Assembly (NCBI RefSeq): GCF_902167145.1
Contig: NC_050099.1
Coordinates: 63,940,942 to 64,004,941, forward strand
Direction: 5' to 3'
DNA from: Zea mays
Lineage: Eukaryota; Streptophyta; Magnoliopsida; Poales; Poaceae
DNA: 64,000 bases
Of the stretch, positions 1 through 11,186 are shown in pieces. The notes under the pieces are model-generated. The model had not been told where the DNA came from, made no database searches, and saw nothing but the letters and a program-made list of their open reading frames with translations. The position numbers and the translations under genes are program-made. Numbering within the stretch: the stretch's first letter is position 1; every line of letters starts with the position of its first letter.

Positions 1-157
1 TCACGAGTTGTGGACCAACTCTTAAAGTTGATCGCCACCTTTATAGGTTTGTCTCGTTTAAGCAGATCTAGAGTCATCTGATGTGTAAATGTGTTTACTA
101 GCCTCCTGGGACTAGTAATTGTATCACATTTGAGTCCCAGAGGATTGGGGCGCTTCA
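1..157 (+). repeat. Element J, 3' end of its 5' LTR
   Basis: The first ~100 bases recur almost unchanged at 6269-6366, which identifies them as LTR sequence. The LTR ends in ...GCGCTTCA at 157, directly before a methionine-tRNA-type primer-binding site. Most of this LTR lies left of the window. The matching 3' LTR starts at 3190. Confidence 0.8.
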
Positions 158-173
158 GGTGGTATCGGAGCTG
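158..173 (+). other. Primer-binding site of element J
   Basis: The motif TGGTATCGGAGC at 160-171 differs slightly from the plant initiator-Met tRNA complement TGGTATCAGAGC. It lies two bases after the LTR end. This is where minus-strand cDNA synthesis would be primed. Confidence 0.8.
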
Positions 174-361
174 TTAGGTTGGCCGCAGGACGTAACCCTT
201 AGCCTTGATCCAAAAGTTTTTGAGTCAAAACTATTTTCTTAAAAAAAATTCTTGCTCTCATCCGTTCATTTCAAAAAAGTTTTCCCCTTTCCTTCTCTCA
301 GAAGTCAGATGGAGGTTCGTTGCCAAACCAGCTTTTGCCAGAATGAAGATGGTTCCCCAAG

Positions 362-1396
362 TTGTTGAGAGCATGCACAGTTCGCCTCGGAATCAGGAGC
401 CAGCCAGAGTATGATGGTCATGAATTCGTCGAGCATGGCACAGAGAAGTGTGTCATGACTGTATACATTGGATCCAGTCCGCACCATGTGGAATGGAGTG
501 TCACTGCTGCAGGGCACAGATTCAAAGACACCTGCCATGTCATCGCTCGCAAGGCACTGAGGGCCCTTTGTCAAATCCATGAAGAAGAAGTGGCCGACAC
601 CCCATTTAGATTCTTTCCACCCTTTTAGAGAGACCGTCCTATTTAGATGGCCAGGATGTGTGCATTGGAAGGGAAGCAGCTGCTTGAGGATGACCCCACA
701 GTCGGATACCTCACTGCATACCTGCTCACCCTGGATGCATAGTATGATTTCTTGGCTCGGCACCACCGTTAGATGATTGCTCGAGCAGAAGATGCAGAGA
801 AGCGCAACCGTTAGCTCCATGTGGATCTCACCATAGCTCAAGCCCGTGTAGCTGCCTTGGAAAGTTGTGAAGCCATTGCTGTTGAAGCCCTGAAGAAAGC
901 CAAGGATGAGCATGTCCAGAAGTTGATGGAGGCCTACATGGTAACCCGCAACCAACATAGAGCCCTGCGGATCCAAGAGCCCGCTTCATCCAACCCAGTT
1001 CAACCCATAAGAGCTGAAGATCCCCATATCCTTGAAGGTCACCCGGTCTCTATCAGAGGAGACAAGAAGGCTTGGGAACTCCCGGAAGGAGCCATAGTCT
1101 TGTAAGGAATTCCAGTCTCCCCTAAGGCTACGGATAAGCAAGAGCACCCCAAATCCTCCCAAGATCCCCCGCCGGAGTTGTTTGAGCCCCTCACCATGAA
1201 GAAGATTCCAGCACCATCCCTTGAGATCAAAGAAGAAGCTGCAAGCACCCCGCCAGCACCGCCGCCCTCTGAGGAGCTACAAGAGCCAGTCCCGCTTGAA
1301 CAAGAGTTCGACCCTGTCCTGCCATCTCAGTCGTCGCCAGAAGAAGTCATCAACATCAGCTCCCTCTTGACCCATCCAGGAGATATCTCAGATTGA
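362..1396 (+). pseudogene. Decayed ORF of non-autonomous element J, not gag or pol
   Basis: One reading frame runs through the region without a frameshift but with six in-frame stops (at 626, 644, 737, 773, 812 and 1103; five TAG, one TAA). The N-terminal half has a conserved-looking block (RKALRALCQI, then FRFFPP). An Ala/Glu-rich helical stretch around 821-1000 is followed by a Pro/Glu-rich acidic tail. I see no zinc knuckle, protease, RT or integrase motif. I recall similar hypothetical proteins from large non-autonomous grass retrotransposons, but function is unknown. No convincing ATG was found in this frame, so the true start is unclear. Confidence 0.6.
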
Positions 1397-3151
1397 AGTT
1401 GTGTGCCAGCCTCGCCAGAAGAGAAGCTGTCTTGTCCGAAGCTAGTTTTGCCGAGTCCTCTACATGTATTGGGTAGTGAAGTTTTTCTTCACTTTGGCCA
1501 GAGCCCTGCATGTATGAGAGTTAATCGTGTAGACCCGTGTTTTGAAAAACTCTATTTGTGTGGCCCCCTAGGGCATTTCAAAATGAATTTCGCTTGATGT
1601 TTTCTCCTCTTTTGAGTGCATATGTGATGCTTTAAAGTTAGTGCTCATAAGTCGCATTTATGCATAGTTCTCAGTTCAAGAGCCGAGCAATAATAGTTAT
1701 GCTTAGCCTTTGAATCTGAGTAGTCCGTGCGTTGGAAAAACTCTATTCTTCCCCTATTCAAAACATTTGTTTTGTTTGTGCTTAACATTGCTGAGCTTTT
1801 GTGTTCTCTTTCTTTTTAAGAAAGGTTTTCTCTAAAACATAGATCACAAATTAGAGCTAAACCTCACCTTATGCTTCCATTCTCATCTTAACCCATCTCA
1901 AGAGAAAAGCACCTTACCCAAGAAGATATCGGGAAGCTTACCCTTGAAGCCTAGAATAAGCTACAGAAGGAACTTGTCCAGTCGCTCAGTCAAAAGGATC
2001 GACCGTGAGAATCAAAGCACTGCCCCTGAGTCAAAGTAAATAGAAAAAGAGGACAGAAGAAGTTATTACCATACAGAGAGGCAATGATTCTTGAACCAGA
2101 GTCTACAAACATCAGGGTCATTGACCCCACCACTCACCCGTGCCCCCCGCACGCGTGCCCACCTCCATGCGCACTACCACCGCCGCCCATGCCCCCTTTG
2201 TAGCGCACCCACCGCTGGTAACACCAGATCCCCCTTTCCCTCCATCGCACCTGCTCCATCACCACCACTCCACACCCCTAAGAACCACCATCAGTGTCGC
2301 TTGCCTATAAAACTCCCTCACCAGCTCCCTCAGTTCCTATTCCGCTCTAAGCAAAACACACCAAATAAAATCCCCTCTGCCAAATCACAAGCAACTCCAT
2401 TTTCCACTCCCTCGCCCCTAAGATCACAATGCTTGGTGATTCTTGGGTTGAAGACTATTGTATATGGTTCATAGTCCTTGGTTTCCTCCTCTGTATGATG
2501 GTAATACTCTTTGATAGAATCCTCCAGTGGGAATAGCAAAGAGAAAGAAAATAGCAGTGAGAAGAGAAAGGAAAATAGTGAAGAGAAGATAAGAAGAAGG
2601 TTTTCCCAGAATCAACCCTGTGTCAGTCATCTCTCTGTAGCCTGCTCAAGCAGCAACAACAGAAGAAGGCCCCGTAACACCCTTGTTATGAGGTACTTCA
2701 AGGAGTTAAAAACCCCAAGATTCAAGAGTTCTACCCTCATTCTTTTAAGTGGGGTAGTGTTCCAGTAAGATTCCTGCTATGGAGAAAGAGAAGAAGGCCT
2801 GTAGCAAGCTTGTGGAGGACCAGATCATCAAAGCATATAAGTTTCTGGATGAGAAGTGGTCACCCAAGTTCCGTTGATGAAGTACCAGAAGACCAATCAA
2901 TGAAGGAATCCATGTGGGAGTTCGCATGAATAAGGTTTGCATGTTGGCATCGATGCTTCTTCAATAAGCTAGCTGCCAAGCAAAAGCTAGAAGCCTGAAG
3001 ATGATATTTGAGTAGCCAGAGTCAGCGTTTGCAATCAGCTACCGGATGCTCCTCAAAGGCCAGATTTTGTTGAAGCTCCATCTCCTCGAAGAGTGTGCAA
3101 AGTGAAGATATGTAGCTGAAGTAAAGCTATACCCATAACCCTTCTAAGCTA
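1397..3151 (+). other. Element J internal non-coding region
   Basis: This stretch lies between the decayed ORF and the 3' PPT region. It contains a Pro/His/Arg-rich open stretch at 2091-2474 that looks like low-complexity C-rich DNA, not a gene. It also holds a short membrane-like ORF (listed separately) and a PPT-like copy at about 2743-2760 (TTTTAAGTGGGGTAGTG). I found no retroviral domain in any frame. Confidence 0.5.
2429..2536 (+). CDS. Possible 35-residue membrane micropeptide in element J
   Basis: ATG to TAG encodes 35 residues. After an acidic nine-residue start (MLGDSWVED) comes a run of about 20 mostly hydrophobic residues (around YCIWFIVLGFLLCMMVILF). It ends in a short polar tail, DRILQWE. 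This fits a single-pass membrane segment. It is short enough to occur by chance, and no homologue is known to me. It lies in the otherwise non-coding 3' part of J and carries no stop, unlike the longer J ORF. Confidence 0.3.
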   Translation: MLGDSWVEDYCIWFIVLGFLLCMMVILFDRILQWE

Positions 3152-3189
3152 AATCTCGAGGACGAGATTCATTTTAAGTGGGGTACATG
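3152..3189 (+). promoter_or_regulatory. Stem-loop and polypurine tract before J 3' LTR
   Basis: A perfect 7-bp inverted repeat (AATCTCG at 3152-3158, CGAGATT at 3163-3169) precedes the purine-rich AAGTGGGGTACA tract. The LTR starts with TGTAGC at 3190. The same stem-loop plus PPT arrangement stands at 55492-55529 in Tekay element E. This suggests J uses Tekay-type replication signals. Confidence 0.7.
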
Positions 3190-3647
3190 TGTAGCATCCT
3201 AAAAATTCAAATCTTGAAATTTCCTCAAACTTGCTCTAAATTCAAAATGAATTTTAAATTTCATTTTAAAATGTTTGTTTGCATGTTGATATCAACAAAT
3301 AAAATATAGTGGTCTATATTATCTCCAAAATCCTCCTCAAAATATCCTACAAACATTTCCCCAGTGATCCCCTCTGATTCTTTCCAGAAATACTGCCCAA
3401 ATATTCCACCAATAATCCTCCAAATATTTTCCTCCTCAGAAAAACCTTCAGAATCAATTTTCAAGTCCCTACAAATATTTTTTCATAACTTTCCTCATGC
3501 TCATACGTATACGTACGCCTCCGGTGTCATATGGTGAGCTCTACAAGCTAATTACACTTATACAAAACAAATCCATGCTTATCTCCCACTAATCCTCGCA
3601 TCCTCCCACTAATCCTCTCATCCTCCCCCTAATCCCCCCATCGAGCC

Positions 3648-3655
3648 TATAAATA
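3648..3655 (+). promoter_or_regulatory. TATA box of J LTR
   Basis: TATAAATA followed by GAGGGG lies about 460 bp into the LTR, as expected for the U3/R core promoter. Confidence 0.65.
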
Positions 3656-3759
3656 GAGGGGCAAGGGCCTCCTCTCAAGCCACCCAAGCCATTTCATGGC
3701 AACTCTCTCCCTCCCCCCACATGCCCACTCCACTTCCCACACAAGCACACACTAGCACA

Positions 3760-4310
3760 AGGATCGTTCGGTCGTTCTTCGATCGTTCGTCCACTTGTTC
3801 TTAGTTTGTTCGTTCGTTCGACCGATCGTTCATACGATCGTTCATGGTTCGTTTGTCCATTCGTCCGATCGTTTGATCGTTCGTCCGTTCGTCCAAATAA
3901 TCTTTGTTCAGCCGTTATTCTCCCGAAATTCCGATCTTTCGTTCGTTCGATCATTTGATCGTTCATAGTTCCTATTCATCGTTCATCGTTCGTTCATAGT
4001 CCGTATTCATTGTTCATCCAAATAATATTTGTCCAGCCGTTATGCTGCCGAAATTCTGATCGTTTGTTCGTCCGTTCGTTCATAGTTCCTATTCATCGTT
4101 CATCGTTCGTTCATAGTCACTATTCATCATTCGTTCATACGGACTATTCATCATCACTATTCACCATTGCTATTTATCGTTACTATTCACTGTTACTTTT
4201 CATCATAGCTACTATTCATCACCGTTATTATTCATCGATGATATAATTACTTTTTCGTCATTACTATTCATCATTACTTTTCATCGATCATCCGATCACC
4301 CCCAAATTTC
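3760..4310 (+). repeat. TTCG/TTCA-rich low-complexity tract in J LTR
   Basis: Irregular repeats of GTTCGTTCG, CGATCGTTC and then ATTCATCGTTCATCGTT fill about 550 bp downstream of the TATA box. A segment around 3890-3960 recurs at about 4015-4080 (AATAATATTTGTCCAGCCGTTAT-like), so there is also a larger duplication. The minus-strand Arg/Thr/Glu-rich open frame here is a by-product of the repeats. Confidence 0.7.
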
Positions 4311-6366
4311 AACTACTCATCCATCATGCTGTCCAGCTCACCTAAGACCAGATAGATCAATATTTCAGTCATACGAACTCCGGTGACTGTGATTTTCCTT
4401 CCAGTGAGAATCACCCATCCCAGGTTTCTCCAAGTTGAGCATGCTTAACTTTGAGATTTTTTCGAGCCAGGCTTCCAAACTCAGATTCCAATAATTCTTG
4501 TTTCTAAATTCTTATCAAATTATTCTCCATCCAACCATGTCACCCCTTAAGCATGGTTTATATTCCAGAAAACTCCCAAAATACTCTTGTCCCATATTCT
4601 GCCTGTTCATACTAAGTCAGACGATTCATTCATCACTATTCTCACCAATAGTGAACTCTACTATACTACACCACATACACCCAGTTATAAATACACCCAG
4701 CTACCCTCTCTCTCTCCACACACACTCAACACCCTCAGCCAAGGCAAACACCCCACCCACTCAGTTACTCCGCTCTGCCGGCTACACGCATAGTGTCGCT
4801 TTGCCTCCAATCCACCCTCCTGGTAAGCACCTCCACTCCACCACCAGTAGTATTTCAACACCACATGACATAGATTCTGCTCAAAACTCTACCCATCCAT
4901 ATATCGCTATTCTGACCACTATACTAAATATTTGTTGATATACTTGCTGGTTTGTATGTTTGCTTATTCATGTTGCATAGTTATCGAAGCGTTCGTGCCG
5001 TCTCGTGGAGGCCAGATCTACAAGTCTACACCAGGCGATGGAGCCAGAAGCCAGTTCCGCGAGCTCTCCCCCTTTCGCCGGATAAGCACGACAAGCTCAC
5101 TAGATCCCTTTGATGCATAAATTACCTATGCTTTTTCAACCTTTGCCGCATGATATGATTTTGAGACAAGTTATTATGGCCACCCAGCCTTTGCCGCAAT
5201 AAATCTTTATACTCCTTGACATATTTGTTACAAATTATTTGAGAAAAGGTGTGAGTTTTCAAAAGAAAATGCTGTTCAAAATGGGTATGCTGAAGGGTTG
5301 TCACCCTTATCACCTTTTGAACGTGATGATCGGGGACTCCCTGGTTTAGGGGAGGGCCTCTAGTGTTGGCTCAGCTGGGTTAGGTGTGAGCAGAAGGATT
5401 ATCCCCTCATATAAGGACCGGTTTGTCATCCTTCACTACCTGTACTCATGACAAGTACAACCACTTGAGACTGTATGGGCAGTCACTTAATCTGAACTCG
5501 TACGGTCCAAACCCCAGGGTTATGATGGCTGGGGAGCATCGAGAGGATAAGGAGGGGGAATGTTTTGTTCAGTTTGGACATGGCGGTGTCCTGACTCCTT
5601 CCGGTATAACCGTTAAGGTAAGGACGTGCGAGGAAAGAGAGAGATTTGGCATTCGGATCTCATGACGGTGAGATTGCAGAAACCAGACTAGTGGGTAAAG
5701 TGTACACCTCTGCGCAGAGTTCAAACCTATTCGAATAGTCTGTGTCCACTGGAACGGACGAGTCTGGTGTGGTATGACAATTAGTGTTTTGTTTTCCAAA
5801 AATGATTTTGAAAAGTGGTTTTCAAAAGGTCCAGCGGTTGAGCCGTGAGCTATGGTGGACGGGAAGTCCAGTACCTGTTTTTGCAAAAGAAAACCAGTGG
5901 GAAACATCTGAGATACCTGGATGGTTTAGTCCAGGGGATTTTGTTCTAACATTGAAAAACTTCATGCTCCTTTAGGAGAGGATGCGCTTTGAAAAATACA
6001 AAATGTTTTACAAAATAACCCTGCATCAAATATTGTTGTTTCTGCAAAATATCCTGAGCTCCACATATTCCATGCATTATATCTGATTTGCCCATTCCGC
6101 GGGTGAAGGTGGGCTACTGAGTAAGTAAGTACTAACCCTTGCTTATTTGTTGTTTTTCAGAAATAGCTGAGTTACGCCTGTTCCCAACCTTGCCTGTGGC
6201 TGTTGGACAGCTGATTTGCTTGGCTGCATATATCGGTTTGCTTCAGCCCCACTCTGATGATATGTCCCGAGTTGTGGACCAACTCTTAAAGTTGATCGCC
6301 ACCTTTATAGGTTTGTCTCATTTAATATCTGGAATCATCTGATGTGTAAATGTCTTTACTAGCCTT

Positions 6367-7570
6367 TTGCTACTTCGAAGGGTTTTAAACTTTTTCAAAT
6401 GGATGTCAAAAGTGCTTTCTGAATGGGTATATAGATGAAGAGGTTTATGTGAGGCAACCTCCTAGTTTTGAGAGTTCCAAGTTTCGAAACCATGTTTTTA
6501 AACTCCAAAAAGCTTTGTATGGTTTCAAACAGGCCTATAGAGTTTGGTATGAGCATTTGAAATCCTTCTTGCTTGCAAGGGGTTTGAAAATGGACTCTGT
6601 GGATAAAACTCTTTTTCTCCTCAAGCATGGCAATGATACCCTTTTAGTTCAGATATACATGGATGATATCATCTTTAGTGGTTCTTCTCATGCTCTTATT
6701 TCCAAGTTTTCAGATACTATGAGCATGGAGTTTGAGATGAGCACGATGGGAGAACTTGACTTCTTCTTTGGGCTACAAATCAAGCAGACCCAATACAAGA
6801 ATTTTGTGTACCAAGAAAAATATACAAAGGATGTCCTGAAGAAGTTTAACATGGGCGAGGCCAAGCCTCTTTCGATGCCCATGTCCACCATGACGACGCT
6901 TGATGCTGATGAGGACGACGAGCCCGTGGACTAGAAGGAGTAAAATAGCATGATTGGCTCCCTCCTATACCTGGCTGCGACAAGACCAGACATACAATTC
7001 GCCATGTGTCTGTGCACTCGCTTCCAGGCTTTCCCGTGCATTTCCCACAGATAAGATATCAAGCGGATTATGAGATGCCTTCATTTTACTCCTAAGTTTG
7101 GTTTGTGGTACTCCTCGTCTTTTGTCTTATCTTTGTGTGGGTATTCGGACGCTGATTTTGTGGAACGTCGTTTGGATCGCAAGTGTACTTTTGGGATTTT
7201 TAGTTTTTGGGACTTCATTGGTTTCCTAGTCTTCACGCAAACAGTATAGTGTTGCCCAGTTACCACAGAGGCTAAGTATTTTGTTGCCGCTAGCTGTTGC
7301 TCGCAGTTGCTTTGGATGATGGCTACCTTAAGTGATTTTGGCTAGGATTTTCATCATGTGCCCTTGCTTTGTGATAGCACTGTGCTGCATTCAAAGACAA
7401 AACACATTGATGTTCACTTTCACTTTCTTTGAAATCATTATGAGGAAGGGGACATAGATTTGTGCCACATTAATACCCATAGGCAGTTTGCTGACATTAT
7501 GGCCAAGCCCCTCGATCAGTCCACATTTGCACATTTGTGAGGGGAATTGAGTGTTTGCCTCCCTTTTTGA
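6367..7570 (+). pseudogene. Copia reverse transcriptase-RNase H fragment
   Basis: The translation has copia RT hallmarks in order: FKLFQMDVKSAF, GYIDEEVYVRQPP, KALYGFKQ, the catalytic YMDD box near 6657-6668, GELDFFFGLQI, and the RNase H region with KTKHIDVHFHF. It ends with IMAKPLDQSTFAHL as in other copia polyproteins. It is broken by a frameshift after 6418 and by several stops, for example TAG near 6932 and TGA at 7537. The open core is 6449-6934. It begins inside RT, so everything upstream has been lost. Confidence 0.88.
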
Positions 7571-9130
7571 TTGAAGGATTCCTTTTCTTTTTTTCTTCCT
7601 TTCTTTTGCTTTTCATGTAGATTTTAGTTTTTGTTTCTTGATTTCTGTATCATATCTGCATTTGCATCTCAAGTATCATTTTGAGCTTCACCTGTATAAC
7701 TGCTAGAATGTGACCATGCTTTCAGTAGTGTGTTCTTTGTGTACATGATGATGCTATGGCATGTTTAGTCTCCTTTTGCTAAAACTGAAACAATGTTTTT
7801 GAGTTAAGATTGCTTTCATAATTGTGAACTTTACTAATACTTGCTAAATCCCAAAATTGTTCACCATTGAGATTAGCACCTAGCATGTGTAGGGTGTGTT
7901 GAGACCCTTTTGATGTCACTAGTATGCGAGGTGGCTAGTCTCATGCCTTGAGTCATTCACTGTCTTGATTCATTATTTATGTGCTAAAATCTAAATCAAT
8001 ATATGTGAAATTCAGAAAGATCAAGATGGGTTTCATTTGTCACCACATCATTGTATTGAGATTGCTTCCATTTGCACTTTTGGATGAACTTGAGCAATGT
8101 AGTAGAACATTGAAACCAGTGTCTTTAGCTTCTGATGCTTTTTTGCATAGGCTACACATAGTTGAAAAGTTAAACAATGACAATTCTTACAACCTCTCGC
8201 ACTCACATGCTTCTAAATGAAATTTGTGATCCATTGCAAACTCCGATAAACTTAATTTTTTTCATTTGATATCAATTTTAAATATAATTTTAGCAGGATG
8301 AGTGACCGTTGTTTTGGGTAGTTCACCTTGTTTAACTTCGATTAGAACTTGGTTGATTTTCTGCTTACATATGTCTAGTGCTGTTTTTAGTGGTGAACTT
8401 CTCTTTTGACTACTTAAAACTGAATAAAATATTTACACTTCACATATCTTGTGCATATGGTTAGTTTTAGTGTGTTCTAGCACATGCATTTATCGTTGCA
8501 CACATAGCACGTCACGACTTAGAGCATTTTTACACTCTAACTAGTATACTCCTGAAGCTCTTGCATTCTCTTTTGCATTTCTGCATTTTCTCAGTGGGAG
8601 TTCTCTTGTCGACGAGGAGTTTTTCTTTGTACCCTTGTTTGTGGCTTGATGAGTCCATTTTTCAACAAGGGGAGAGATTCTGGATTCTCGGATGTTTGTA
8701 GCATTGGGGGAGAAATTCTAGATTTTCGAGGATTCTAGATTTTTCCTATGCTCCTATCAAGGAGTCTTCTTTAGATTTAGGAGAAATATGACAGATGGAG
8801 AAGTTTTGAGCCTTTGCTACTTGTGTTGAGTCGTTTGCCTCTTTCTAGAGGAACTAACTTCGATTATAGCTTTTTGTGCTAATTTTGTGCTCTGATATGG
8901 TTTTGACTGCTAGCTACTGTTGTTGAGCCCTTCTTTTGCTCTGATATGGTTGACTAGCTTCTTTCGTTTGGTCGTGTTGAGCCATTGCCCATTTCTTTGG
9001 GTACCAAGCTTTGCTTACTCTAGATGAACTGCTTTGGCTTTTATCTGACTTTTGGTTGTTTGAGTGAGCTTCTCTTCTTCCTTTTTCCTTCTAATATATG
9101 TTCATGAGGTAGTGTTGACAATGCACTCAT
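7571..9130 (+). other. Copia element I 3' non-coding region
   Basis: About 1.5 kb lies between the pol stop and the PPT. It is T-rich and has no ORF I can support; the 79-codon frame at 7981-8220 has no recognisable domain. Related phrases recur within it (CTCTGATATGGTT twice near 8891 and 8940). I see no env-like motif. Confidence 0.5.
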
Positions 9131-9142
9131 CAAGGGGGATAT
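9131..9142 (+). other. Polypurine tract of element I
   Basis: CAAGGGGGATAT directly precedes the LTR start TGCGAACATAAGG. The LTR start is confirmed by the related solo LTR H, whose boundary is fixed by its TSD. Confidence 0.75.
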
Positions 9143-10315
9143 TGCGAACATAAGGTTGATTTGTCCCTTGTGGTTTATGTTGATGATGACTGATTGTCAA
9201 TAGGTAGCGTCTCGATTGAGTCATGGACTATCTGAGGCATGAGTTAGTGTTGTGCAACCATGTCTGTCGGCTTGTGGTGTGTAGATGTGGAGCACTGGGA
9301 TGGTGGTCGATGGCGAAGGTGAAGGTCATGCGGGTTCATGCTGATGGATCGAGACCACGAAGGACGAGAGCTAGGACTTGAGTGATGGACCAGAGAAGAC
9401 GGACGACTAGCCATGCTAGCTGACACCTAGGACACGCACAGGCTAGAGGATGTGGCAGAGCGGATAATGTTGTCAGCGCAATCGAGGATTGGAGGGACAC
9501 ATATCTAGGATGTGGGGGATCAGCATGCATGTGCTACTCGCGGCGGTTTGGTGGTTGAGCCTCAAAACCACCTAGCAGTACGGATAGCGGTTTTTGCTCA
9601 GTTTGGGCCTCAAAACTCAGTGATGGCGGTTCCGATGGGAATCAAAGACGTCATGTGGAGTCATCATGGAGGGTGTGTTGAGGCGAAGCACCTTCGTGTG
9701 GAGCGCATGACTATTAGATCAAAGTCCCATGAGTTGGTCTATTTTGCCCCCGGTTAAGTGGATAGGCTCTATGTATCTAGGAGTAGTTTAGGAAATAAAA
9801 ATAACCCTCTATAAATAGATGGGTAGGCTGTCATGGACAACCATCTCTTTGGCTAGTATCATTTGTGTTTAGTTTAGAATAGCCTAGTTTCCAATCCCTA
9901 GTGTAGTCGAGATCCACAAATGTTTTGAACTCACGTCTGTGTTTTGTAATCTTCACCACATCATTCAAAGGAAGGGTGGCCGGATCCATCCACAAGGTTG
10001 GTTCAAATATTGTACTCAGTTTTGTCTCCGCTGAAGTTTTGATTCGATTTTGTTCTCACATTTACCTGTTGCGCGACACTGTCGCTTGTTCTGCCTGGTG
10101 TTTTTTCCTCTAAAAGTTTGCAGATAGTTGGGCAGGTTCTTGTGTAGCAGTTTGGTATATTTAATCGACACTTGATTGAATATTATCGTGCTACGCAGTT
10201 TCAATCGCCCCATGGGGTTGCGTTGAAGTTGTAATCAAAGTCAAGGTGTTGTTCTCAAGCAGAGAATTTTTAGTGGCTCCCATTCACCCCCTCTAATCAT
10301 CTCATCGGTCCCTCA
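9143..10315 (+). repeat. Element I 3' LTR
   Basis: It starts TGCGAACATAAGG and ends near CGGTCCCTCA, matching the inverted solo LTR H along its length. A TATAAATAG core promoter is at 9810-9817. The LTR contains no credible gene; the short frames at 9512-9757 and 9925-10113 are LTR sequence. Confidence 0.8.
9810..9817 (+). promoter_or_regulatory. TATA box of element I LTR
   Basis: The site is CTCTATAAATAGATG. The same site appears inverted in LTR H at 12049-12056, so it is conserved in the family. Confidence 0.65.
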
Positions 10316-10740
10316 CTAACAAGATTGTTCTTAGTGAAAGGAGTGAAGCTATTTGTCCCCAAACCAATGCGAACATTTCTAGCATCTCTTGCAAATCTGG
10401 GTTAAAATTATCTAGAGCTTGCCAAGAATCGGGTGAACCATCACTTGTTCTATACATACTTTCTTTGCGTTGTTGCTTGTGTTTAGTAGTTTTCTTTGAG
10501 AAATCTAAATGTTTCAGTTTTGGAGTGAGAGGCATAAAATAAAGTTGTTTACGTGCAACTTCAGTTGTCACAGTATCACCATCATCATTTACAACCTCTA
10601 AGGTCCTCAAATTTTTATATTTCAGATACCTTTTCTTTTATATGATCTTCCTAGAAAAGCATACTATTATCTGCACATACATCAATCTTCCAAAAATCCA
10701 TTCTGAGGCTAGAAAGCGATTTCTTTGACATATACATATC
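10316..10740 (-). pseudogene. CACTA (En/Spm) TNP2-type transposase remnant
   Basis: Read on the minus strand, it gives the order MYMSKKSLSSL, KIDVCADNSMLF, VNDDGDTVTTEVARKQL, FMPLTPKLKHL and SWQALDNFNPDL. This is the order of blocks I know from plant CACTA TNP2 transposases just upstream of the catalytic region. Stops and frameshifts interrupt it (TAG and TAA around 10620-10650). Only about 140 codons remain. The LTRs of elements I and F cut it on both sides, so it is probably the oldest layer here. Confidence 0.75.
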
Positions 10741-11186
10741 TGAAAGGGAAATGTACCCTTGGGCCATTTCTAGTTGGTTGGTGATTAAATGCTCAACACA
10801 TTACTATGATCTAACATCTCTTCCTATGAGCATGAGCATAGGTAATTGTGATGCAAATTGAGAAATATAGGAAAAAGCATCTTTGGGCTTGAAAGTGGGC
10901 AGACTGCAAACATCTATGGTCCAAAGTGATAAAGGTATGATTCTAGTACTTAGTCAATTGTTTTAAGTAATAATCATGTCTGTCTAAGTGCTAAGGACCA
11001 TATGAAGTCGAGCAAAAAGGGGCAAAGAAGTTTATCTAAGTTTGGCCAAGCCTGAGCCAGACTAGGCCTCACTAGACAGTCCGATGTGGACCAGACTGTC
11101 CAGTGCCAAGCTGGTCAGTGGCTGAATAGGCCGCTCTCGAGAAAATTGTTGGACACGCTATCTTAAATCACCGGACTGTCCGGTAT

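Larger units (their letters stand above)
3190..6366 (+). repeat. Element J 3' LTR, truncated at its right end
   Basis: It begins TGTAGCATCC after the PPT and runs more than 3.1 kb, the length expected of Tekay-type LTRs. Its last part (6269-6366) matches bases 1-102 of the window. The final ~55 bp seen in the 5' copy are missing, because copia sequence begins abruptly at about 6367. The LTR holds a TATA box (3648), a second TATA-like site (4686), a TTCG/TTCA low-complexity tract and a likely intron at 4823-4980. Short ORFs inside it are not convincing genes. Confidence 0.75.
6367..10315 (+). mobile_element. Ty1/copia element I, 5'-truncated
   Basis: This consists of a copia RT-RNase H fragment, about 1.6 kb of 3' non-coding DNA, a PPT and one LTR. 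The 5' LTR, gag, protease and integrase are absent. The left edge abuts the truncated J LTR. The right edge abuts a CACTA remnant. Lineage within copia is not assigned. Its LTR is related to solo LTR H at 11187-12726. Confidence 0.8.

Noticed and set aside
2091..2474. 127-codon Pro/His-rich ORF in element J
   Set aside because: C-rich low-complexity DNA without domain or conserved start. Not supported as a gene.
3694..3966. Arg/Thr-rich minus-strand protein
   Set aside because: The frame is a translation of the TTCG tetranucleotide-like tract and has no independent coding evidence.
6449..6934. Functional copia polymerase
   Set aside because: Although open for 161 codons with the YMDD box, it lacks its start, and upstream and downstream domains are broken or deleted.
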